Below are positions 1 to 5,526 of a DNA stretch of 6,081 nt, piece after piece. Position numbers and translations under genes: made by a program. The stretch is from Nitrospinota bacterium (GTDB taxonomy: Bacteria > JAUXIQ01): positions 1 through 6,081 of the forward strand of contig JAUXIQ010000136.1 in the NCBI GenBank assembly GCA_030620925.1, written 5' to 3'. How positions within the stretch are numbered: position 1 is the first letter of the stretch; each line of letters opens with the position of its first letter. The notes under the pieces are model-generated. The model was not told the origin of the DNA. It made no database searches and saw only the letters and a list, made by a program, of their open reading frames with translations.

Positions 1-594
1 CCGGACGCTGTACCTGGTTTAGAAAGCAGGGGGGCGGAACCTCATATTTCCGAAGAGAATATCGTCGTGGGCCAGCTGCAAAAGATCGGCGTATCACCGA
101 CGGAAGTGACAAAGGTGATTATGTCCCATCTCCATCAGGATCATACCGGCGGCATACAATTTTTCCCGGATGCCGAGATATATGTCCAGAAAGATGAATT
201 TTCTTATGCACAATTTCCCAATGCTTTCCAGGCGGAAATTTACGACCCAGGAATATTTGATTTGCCCGATGTCAAATGGAATCTGCTGGAAGGCGATCAG
301 GTTATTATTCCGGGTCTCACGGTGATGCTGGCGAACGGACACACTCCCGGTCTGCAGGGGTTGATCATAGAGCTTCCGGAAAGCGGGTATTATCTGTTGG
401 GAGCGGATTCCGTATATCTCAAGGAGAATATCGAAAATGCGCATCCTCCCGGAAATGTTTGGAACACCATACTTGCCGAATATTCCATTAAACGGTTCAA
501 GGCATTACAGTCCTTATTAGACGCGCAATTCTTTCCGGGACATGATTATGATTTTTATAATAATGAGGTAAAGCTATGTGAAGCTTATTGTTAG
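1..594 (+). CDS. Metallo-beta-lactamase-fold hydrolase, AHL-lactonase-like (5' partial)
   Basis: The frame is open from the first base of the window, so the true start lies upstream; a GTG at 67 is internal because homology-like sequence precedes it. 197 residues are visible, and about 50-60 N-terminal residues are missing compared with typical lactonases of roughly 250 aa. The dinuclear metal site is complete: HLHQDH at visible residues 43-48 (H43, H45, D47, H48), GHTPG with H114, the bridging aspartate in LGAD (D136), and the last histidine in FPGHD (H181). This order and spacing match the N-acyl-homoserine lactonase branch (AiiA/AttM type). That branch opens lactone rings of quorum-sensing signals, but it also contains hydrolases of other or unknown substrates. 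No signal peptide can be judged because the N-terminus is absent. The gene converges on the polysaccharide genes and is lower in GC (about 46% by hand count), so it probably belongs to a separate unit. The fold is secure; the substrate is not. Confidence 0.85.
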   Translation, partial: PDAVPGLESRGAEPHISEENIVVGQLQKIGVSPTEVTKVIMSHLHQDHTGGIQFFPDAEIYVQKDEFSYAQFPNAFQAEIYDPGIFDLPDVKWNLLEGDQVIIPGLTVMLANGHTPGLQGLIIELPESGYYLLGADSVYLKENIENAHPPGNVWNTILAEYSIKRFKALQSLLDAQFFPGHDYDFYNNEVKLCEAYC

Positions 595-646
595 TAACCA
601 TTTTCATTCAGGAGCGACAATATGCCTCAACTTCTGTACCAGGTGA
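578..646 (+). other. Possible start of a truncated downstream gene (22-codon ORF)
   Basis: A GTG at 578 overlaps the end of the hydrolase gene in another frame. It is preceded by GAGGT at 566-570, which gives normal Shine-Dalgarno spacing of seven bases. The reading frame begins MKLIVSNHFHSGATI, which looks like an ordinary protein N-terminus, then hits TGA at 644-646 inside the 3' end of the convergent aminotransferase gene. It could be the remnant of a gene once following the hydrolase and cut off when the polysaccharide genes were joined here, or it could be chance. I do not recognise the protein. Confidence is low. Confidence 0.2.
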
Positions 647-1829
647 TTATCTTTTTCACGCCGTCTATCACGTCCTGAACGTCCCGCTCAGTCATGGTCG
701 GAAACAGGGGAACGGAAAGGACTCTCTCCGAAGCATACTCGGCCTCCGGCAGCGAGCCCGGTTCATATTTCAGCGTCTCTTTATAGTAGGGGTGGGTGTG
801 CACGGCACGGTAGTGTATGCCTATTGCGATATTCTCCGCCTCCACAGCGTTCATAAGGTAGTCGCGGTCTTCCTTCAGCAACTCATTCTTTAAAATCAGA
901 ACGTACATGTGGTATCCGTTAACACAGCCGTCTTCCGCATCTTGCCTTAAAAGGCTCAGCTCGGGAACACCTTCGAACGCCTGGTTGTAGCAGCCGACTA
1001 TCTCCCGCCTCTTTTCCCAGAGCGCGGGCAGACGCGCAATCTGATGAAGACCGATCGAAGCCTGGATATCGGACATATTGTATTTATAGCCGGGGTAGAT
1101 TATATCCCAGTGGGCGTACCCTTTTTCGGTAAATCGCTTCCATGCATCACGGCTTATCCCGTGAAGGCTCAGCACCCTTATTTTTTCTTCCAGTTGGTCA
1201 TCATCAGTGGTCAGCATTCCCCCCTCGCCGGTGGTCATATTTTTCGTAGAATAAAAGCTGAACACCGTTAACGGACTGATGGTGCCGATCTTCCTGCCCT
1301 TATAAACGGTTTCCACGGCATGGGCGGCGTCTTCGATGACCAGCAGGTTGTGCCGCCCGGCGATTTCCGATATGGCGTCCATATCGCATGCCTGGCCCAG
1401 AAAGTGGACGGGGATTATGGCTTTGGTCCTGGAAGTTACGCGCTCCTCTATTTTCGATGCATCGATATTAAGCGTGCGGGGATCGACGTCGACAAAAACG
1501 GGCGTGGCACCCACGTGGACGATCACGTTGGCCGTGGCGGCGAAAGTCATGGGCGTGGTTATGACTTCATCGCCCGGCCCTATACCTGACGCCACCAGAG
1601 AAAGATGAAGACCGGCGGTGCAGGAGTTGAGGGCAACGGCATGTTCGCAACCGCAATACTCCGCAAACAGTCTCTCGAACTCCTTGGTCTTCCCGGCCGT
1701 CGTGAGCCAACCCGATCGGAGGGTATCCAGGATTTCCCGCTCTTCCTCCTCACCCACCTGGGGGCGGTGAAAGTGCAGGAATTCCTCCCTGACCGGTTTC
1801 CCGCCTTCTATAGCAGGCCTGGTATCCAT
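627..1829 (-). CDS. DegT/DnrJ/EryC1/StrS-family PLP-dependent sugar aminotransferase
   Basis: This 400-residue protein is the normal length for sugar aminotransferases of the ArnB/PseC/VioA type, which transfer an amino group, usually from glutamate, to the keto carbon of a nucleotide-linked 4-keto (or 3-keto) sugar in the cytoplasm. Visible landmarks are the phosphate-binding segment NSCTAGLHL (68-76), the cofactor-contacting EDAAHA (166-171, D167), and FSFYSTKNMTTGEGGML (190-206), with K196 the expected Schiff-base lysine. HGISRDAWKRF (223-233) and PGYKYNMSDIQA (246-257) are very like ArnB-type enzymes, favouring a C4 aminotransferase. The ATG at 1829 is preceded by GGGG (1834-1837) with a tight four-base gap, and no better start is nearby. 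It lies 61 bp downstream of the RmlB-like SDR gene, the expected source of its keto-sugar substrate. It is the last gene of the minus-strand run and converges on the hydrolase gene 32 bp away. The family is certain; the exact sugar and carbon position are inferred. Confidence 0.93.
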   Translation of the reverse strand: MDTRPAIEGGKPVREEFLHFHRPQVGEEEEREILDTLRSGWLTTAGKTKEFERLFAEYCGCEHAVALNSCTAGLHLSLVASGIGPGDEVITTPMTFAATANVIVHVGATPVFVDVDPRTLNIDASKIEERVTSRTKAIIPVHFLGQACDMDAISEIAGRHNLLVIEDAAHAVETVYKGRKIGTISPLTVFSFYSTKNMTTGEGGMLTTDDDQLEEKIRVLSLHGISRDAWKRFTEKGYAHWDIIYPGYKYNMSDIQASIGLHQIARLPALWEKRREIVGCYNQAFEGVPELSLLRQDAEDGCVNGYHMYVLILKNELLKEDRDYLMNAVEAENIAIGIHYRAVHTHPYYKETLKYEPGSLPEAEYASERVLSVPLFPTMTERDVQDVIDGVKKIITWYRS

Positions 1830-1833
1830 ACAA

Positions 1834-1837
1834 CCCC
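1834..1837 (-). promoter_or_regulatory. Ribosome binding site of the aminotransferase gene
   Basis: The minus strand reads GCGGGGTTGT before the ATG at 1829. The GGGG core is only four bases from the start codon, which is short, so initiation may be modest. No promoter-like element or hairpin was seen in the 61-bp gap (1830-1890), so the gene is probably read through from the SDR gene. Confidence 0.5.
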
Positions 1838-1890
1838 GCTGTTAATGGTTATCGAAGAAAACACCGACACTATGGGGGAAAAGCACCCTA

Positions 1891-2922
1891 TCAGTAATAT
1901 TCAACTTTGCCGTCTTTGGTCAGAATGGGAATGAAACGCATCCAGAGCTGGTTTTTCCACCATTCCGAGTTTTCCGCATACCATTCGGAGGTATATCGGA
2001 GCCCTTCCTCAAACTCGGTCTCGGCCTTCCAACCAAGGATTCTCTCCGCCTTGTCGGTAGACGAGATGTGCCTCTCCACCTGGCCCGGCCTGTCGGAAAT
2101 ATGCTCTACCACGGATGAGGATTCGCCGAAAATATCCAGCACTATTTCTACGATTTGAGTGAGAGATGTCTCCCGACCCGAACCCAGGTTGATGGTTTTC
2201 CCCCTTATCTTGTTTAAATCGCAGTGAATAAGCTCATCGATTGCCTTGCAGGTGTCCTGGACGTAAACCCAATCGCGAGTAGCCGAGCCATCACCATGAA
2301 TAACTATGGATTCGTTGGTTATGGCCCCGGTTATGAATCTGGGGAGGGCCTTTTCCAGGTGCTGCCTGGGGCCGTACTGGTTGAAGGGCCTGATGATGAC
2401 TGCGGGAATATTATAGGTAGCCATGTATGAATATACCAGGCGGTCGGCGCCCGCTTTGGAGCTGGCATAAGGACTCTTGGGGTTGAGGGGATGCTCTTCA
2501 TCCATGGGGTTGGTGAGAGCCGTGCCGTAGACCTCGGACGTGGAGATGTATATGTAGCGCTCGACACGGTCCATATTTTTAAGCACGGCGCTGGTCACCA
2601 CCTGCGTTCCCATCACGTTAGTTTCAAAACAGGCCACTACGTCGAATATGGAACGCGAGACGTGCGACTCCGCGGCCAGATGGACAACTACATCGGACCT
2701 GCCGACCAGTTCGTTTACTATGGCGGAGTTTTTTATGTCCCCGTACCAGAACTCGAACCTCTCCCGCTCGGATTCTAAATCCACGGGTATATTGTTCAGG
2801 TCGCCGGCATAGGTCAGCAAGTCTAAGACCAGCATCTTGTAATCGGGATAATTGTTGCACAGGTATTCGATCAGGTTGCTGCCGATGAAACCGGCGCCTC
2901 CGGTAACCAGAATGGTCTTCAT
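1891..2922 (-). CDS. RmlB-like extended SDR nucleotide-sugar 4,6-dehydratase/epimerase
   Basis: This 343-residue NAD(P)-dependent enzyme acts on nucleotide sugars in the cytoplasm. The Rossmann motif is TGGAGFIG (7-14). LLTYAGDLNNI (35-45), HLAAESHVSRSI (81-92) and WYAENSEWW (314-322) are RmlB (dTDP-glucose 4,6-dehydratase) hallmarks. The catalytic segment reads STSEVYG (127-133) instead of RmlB's STDEVYG, so the aspartate of the dehydratase triad is serine; E130, Y152 and K156 (YASSK) are kept. The TSE form also occurs in GDP-mannose dehydratase, LegB-type dehydratases and UDP-xylose synthase, and RPFNQYGPRQ (178-187) is of that type too. Hence a 4,6-dehydratase is the best reading, but the base (dTDP, UDP, GDP, CDP) and even C4 epimerase or decarboxylase activity are open. 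After the WYxxN/WW motif the protein has a C-terminal tail with the hydrophobic stretch MRFIPIL (328-334). Its ATG overlaps the wbqC-family stop, and the aminotransferase gene follows, which supports 4-keto-sugar production. Confidence 0.85.
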   Translation of the reverse strand: MKTILVTGGAGFIGSNLIEYLCNNYPDYKMLVLDLLTYAGDLNNIPVDLESERERFEFWYGDIKNSAIVNELVGRSDVVVHLAAESHVSRSIFDVVACFETNVMGTQVVTSAVLKNMDRVERYIYISTSEVYGTALTNPMDEEHPLNPKSPYASSKAGADRLVYSYMATYNIPAVIIRPFNQYGPRQHLEKALPRFITGAITNESIVIHGDGSATRDWVYVQDTCKAIDELIHCDLNKIRGKTINLGSGRETSLTQIVEIVLDIFGESSSVVEHISDRPGQVERHISSTDKAERILGWKAETEFEEGLRYTSEWYAENSEWWKNQLWMRFIPILTKDGKVEYY

Positions 2923-2934
2923 GAACTTCCCCTC
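2919..2934 (-). promoter_or_regulatory. ATGA stop-start overlap with strong RBS (translational coupling)
   Basis: The wbqC-family gene ends with TGA at 2921-2919, and the SDR gene starts with ATG at 2922-2920, sharing ATGA. A strong Shine-Dalgarno, GAGGGG (2929-2934), sits six bases before the ATG inside the upstream coding region. This fixes the SDR start and implies coupled translation of the two proteins. Confidence 0.85.
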
Positions 2935-3608
2935 GAAATTATTGACAGACTCTGAGGCCCGCAGTTGAAAAGCAGGTCCACTATCGACAGATGCGAAACA
3001 AACTCCCCGTAAAGCTGGGGGTAATCCGGATGTCGATAGTCCTGATATTCCACCTCGATTCCACGGGCCGCAAACGCTTCTTCATCCATGTAATCTTTGG
3101 CGCTGTCCCCGGTAAGGTAGCGATCCGCTCCCAATTTCAGGCAAATATCCATCAGGCGTTCCAGCCTGTCGCCTTTAACGTTTAATTCTGAAGACAAGAC
3201 GAACTCCGTATTTATCCCCAGCACCTTTGAAATGGACTCGACTAATTCTATATCCAGGTCCGCCAGCTTCATCCACTCCCTGGAATAAATACTCTCGAAA
3301 AGGCCGATATACTCTTTGAAATAGGGGCCCTTGGAATAGTTCTGCGCCAGCATCTTGAGATGCTTCGACGCCCAGGGAGTATTGTTGTTTATCTCAATCT
3401 CGTTTATGGCCGCCCCGAACCGATGCTTGGTGAGCACGGGAACAGTTATCCATTGTCCTCCTTGCGACGTCTTGATGCGGTTGCGGTTGCGCCAGCTGTT
3501 CTTGTCGTATTGCACATCGTCATAAAACACGAACGTATCGGCGCGTTCTATCTGGTCAAAATACCCCAGCCATGGGAGGTAGCTTGGCTGCAAGACGACA
3601 ACTCTCAT
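2919..3608 (-). CDS. WbqC-like family protein
   Basis: The 229-residue protein matches the WbqC family found in O-antigen and other surface-glycan loci. Visible landmarks are LQPSYLPWLGYFDQI (6-20), FYDDVQYDKNSW (28-39), RNRNRIKT (40-47), a YLTGDSAKDY segment (164-173) and LSIVDLLFNCGP (207-218). The family's reaction is not firmly established as far as I know. Context in amino-sugar loci suggests a part in N-acylation or aminoacylation, which is inference. I see no signal peptide or membrane segment, so a cytoplasmic location is expected. I chose the ATG at 3608: family members begin close to the VVVLQPSYLPW segment, and GGG (3616-3618) sits seven bases upstream. An in-frame TTG at 3623 would add five residues but has no properly spaced ribosome binding site and overlaps the asnB stop. 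The gene follows asnB by 11 bp and overlaps the SDR gene by 4 bp, so the three are co-expressed. Confidence 0.9.
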   Translation of the reverse strand: MRVVVLQPSYLPWLGYFDQIERADTFVFYDDVQYDKNSWRNRNRIKTSQGGQWITVPVLTKHRFGAAINEIEINNNTPWASKHLKMLAQNYSKGPYFKEYIGLFESIYSREWMKLADLDIELVESISKVLGINTEFVLSSELNVKGDRLERLMDICLKLGADRYLTGDSAKDYMDEEAFAARGIEVEYQDYRHPDYPQLYGEFVSHLSIVDLLFNCGPQSLSIISRGSS

Positions 3609-3615
3609 GTGCTTA

Positions 3616-3618
3616 CCC
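3616..3618 (-). promoter_or_regulatory. Ribosome binding site deciding the WbqC-family start
   Basis: The minus strand reads GACGGGTAAGCAC before the ATG at 3608, placing GGG seven bases upstream. It lies immediately after the asnB stop codon (TGA, 3622-3620), consistent with reinitiation by ribosomes finishing asnB. It favours the ATG over the upstream TTG at 3623. Confidence 0.6.
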
Positions 3619-3619
3619 G

Positions 3620-5476
3620 TCAACCCATATAAATATCATACCAGACCTGAAACGCCAGCAGCGAGAAAACCTTGTTTGCCAGGGATTGATCGCCTTCGTA
3701 AAACCGCCCCAACAGCCCCTGCACGTGCCGGGGGTTAAACAGGCCGTGTTTATCCAGCTCACCGGGACTCAGCACCTCACTAACATACTCCTTCAGCCCA
3801 TTCAGCAGCCAGTCGTTAATGGGCATAACGAATCCCTCTTTTTTGCGAAAAACTATCTCTCGAGGCAAGTATTTAAGCGCCGCTTTTTTGAGGATATATT
3901 TCACCTCACCATCTTTAATCTTGAGCCTGCCGGGGATCCCCGCCGCCAGCCTGACGAATTTCGGGTCCAGGAAAGCGGTCCTGACCTCCAGTGAATGTGC
4001 CATGGAGAGCCTGTCCACGAAAGCCAGCACCTGGTCGGGGAAAATCCCCCGGAATTCGGCCTCCAGTATCCGGTTTGTGGCGTCCCGGGCGCCGGCCCCC
4101 CGGAAATATTCCCAAAGGTGCGACTGGGTGTCAAAATAGGATGCGATTTCCGCCATGGGGGTTGAATATAGCTCCTGCTTCTCTTCGTCTGTAAAGACCA
4201 GCAGTTTATAGCGCCACTTCCAATTCTCCGGCTCGGCCACGCGTTTCAAAAAATCCATGTTATTCTCAAAAAGCGGATAATCATCATATTGGGGATCGTT
4301 CGTCTTCTCGAAATTGACATAGTTCTCTATGGGCTGGGCGATGCGGTGTGAGAGGTAGCTGCCGAAAAGCTCGTCGGCGCCGTCGCCCGAAAGAGCGACC
4401 TTCACATGAGACCCTATCAACCGTGCCAGGAAATAGGTGGAAATAACCCCCGAAAAGGGCTCGTCGAAATGGGATATGATGCGGGGGTATTCCTCCTTAA
4501 AGTTGATGGAGCTGATGACTTCCTCGTGGTGTTCCGTGCCGTAGGTATCTGATACTTGGCGTGCATACTCCAGGTCCAGCCGCTTGCCTTCCGAGAGGTC
4601 TTCTTCGCCGTAGACGAGCGTGAAGGTCTTGATGGGCCCCGAAGACGACTCTGCGGCCAGTGCGGTGGAGAGGCTGGAGTCCAGGCCGCCGCTCAGGAAA
4701 AACCCTATGGGAACGTCGCTGATAAGCCTCCGGCGGACGGCCTCTCGCAGGGTATCGATTATCATGTCCGCCAATTCTTCCTCGTCGATTTTTTCGCTGT
4801 CCTCCATGGGGGAGAAGTCAGCCTGCCAGTACCTGGTAATCCGCACCGGCTCCCCAGGTTCATAAAAAAGGGCGCTTCCGGGCGGAAGCATGCTTATTCC
4901 TTTGAAGATGGTCAACGGATGGGGAACGTGCTTGTAGCTCAGGAAATAATGGAGGGCCTCACGGTTCAACTCTTTCTCGTATCCGGGAATCTTCAGCAGG
5001 CATTTAATCTCGGAGGCAAAATAAAGGTTCCCGTTCAGCGTCGTGTAGTAGAGCGGTTTCTTGCCGGTGCGGTCCCTGGCCAGGATGCCCCTCTTTTTCC
5101 CTTCATCCCAGAGGCTGATGGCGAAGAGGCCGTCAGCCTCTTCATAGAAGGCGTCACCGAGGCTTTCATAGAGATGGACGAGAACTTCCGTGTCGCAGCG
5201 CGTGCTGAAATTATGCCCCTCCTCGAGCAGTGTTTCACGCAGGGAGGGGAAATTATATATTTCTCCGTTCTGAGCCACCCAGATACTGCCGTCCTCGTTG
5301 CACAGGGGCTGCCTTCCTCCGGCTACATCAATAATGCTCAACCGGCGGGCGCCGATACAGAACCGCTCCCCCGAGACGACGTGTTCGTCGTCCGGCCCCC
5401 GGTGATGGATAAGAGGCAGCATCTTTTTGACGGTGTCGATATCCCCCGTCCCGAATGTCCCGCAAATTCCGCACAT
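3620..5476 (-). CDS. asnB: AsnB-type glutamine-hydrolysing asparagine synthase / glycan amidotransferase
   Basis: This complete 618-residue protein has a class II glutamine amidotransferase domain (about 1-200) and an ATP-pyrophosphatase synthase domain (about 230-600). The start is fixed because Cys2 (MCGICG) must be the exposed nucleophile after Met removal. Glutaminase residues are R45 (RLSIID), N70-G71 (QNGEIYN) and D95 (RCDTEV). The PP-loop is SGGLDSS (262-268), followed by SGDGADELFGSY (363-374), SLEVRTAFLD (495-504) and RKKEGFVMP (544-552), so the enzyme looks fully active. The family hydrolyses glutamine, channels ammonia and amidates an adenylated carboxylate, classically aspartate. 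At 618 aa it is longer than E. coli AsnB (554) and closer to the roughly 620-630 aa AsnB-like proteins of polysaccharide clusters, such as the WbpS and WbqG types thought to amidate uronic acids. Its place between a SPASM protein and WbqC favours such a tailoring role, but housekeeping asparagine synthesis cannot be excluded. Confidence 0.93.
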   Translation of the reverse strand: MCGICGTFGTGDIDTVKKMLPLIHHRGPDDEHVVSGERFCIGARRLSIIDVAGGRQPLCNEDGSIWVAQNGEIYNFPSLRETLLEEGHNFSTRCDTEVLVHLYESLGDAFYEEADGLFAISLWDEGKKRGILARDRTGKKPLYYTTLNGNLYFASEIKCLLKIPGYEKELNREALHYFLSYKHVPHPLTIFKGISMLPPGSALFYEPGEPVRITRYWQADFSPMEDSEKIDEEELADMIIDTLREAVRRRLISDVPIGFFLSGGLDSSLSTALAAESSSGPIKTFTLVYGEEDLSEGKRLDLEYARQVSDTYGTEHHEEVISSINFKEEYPRIISHFDEPFSGVISTYFLARLIGSHVKVALSGDGADELFGSYLSHRIAQPIENYVNFEKTNDPQYDDYPLFENNMDFLKRVAEPENWKWRYKLLVFTDEEKQELYSTPMAEIASYFDTQSHLWEYFRGAGARDATNRILEAEFRGIFPDQVLAFVDRLSMAHSLEVRTAFLDPKFVRLAAGIPGRLKIKDGEVKYILKKAALKYLPREIVFRKKEGFVMPINDWLLNGLKEYVSEVLSPGELDKHGLFNPRHVQGLLGRFYEGDQSLANKVFSLLAFQVWYDIYMG

Positions 5477-5482
5477 TGGATT

Positions 5483-5490
5483 TCACCACC
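5483..5490 (-). promoter_or_regulatory. Weak ribosome binding site of asnB
   Basis: The minus strand reads GGTGGTGA six bases before the ATG at 5476, a partial Shine-Dalgarno match. The 50-bp gap (5477-5526) after the radical SAM gene holds no hairpin with a T-run and no clear promoter, so asnB is probably co-transcribed with the upstream gene. Confidence 0.5.
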
Positions 5491-5526
5491 GGATGGCAGG
5501 GTCGGTTGCACAGCACATGGAGACCA

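Noticed and set aside
67-594. Taking the GTG at 67 as the true start of the hydrolase
   Set aside because: The frame is open to base 1, and the residues before it continue the family pattern. A start at 67 would leave only 20 residues before the HxHxDH motif, far fewer than in the family.
586-622. Inverted repeat TATTGT / ACAATA considered as a terminator
   Set aside because: Only six base pairs, AT-rich, with a 25-base loop and no T-run, so it would not make a stable terminator hairpin.
588-893. A 101-codon plus-strand open frame starting with TTG inside the hydrolase end
   Set aside because: It runs antisense through the conserved C-terminus of the aminotransferase, has no convincing ribosome binding site of its own, and shows no recognisable motif.
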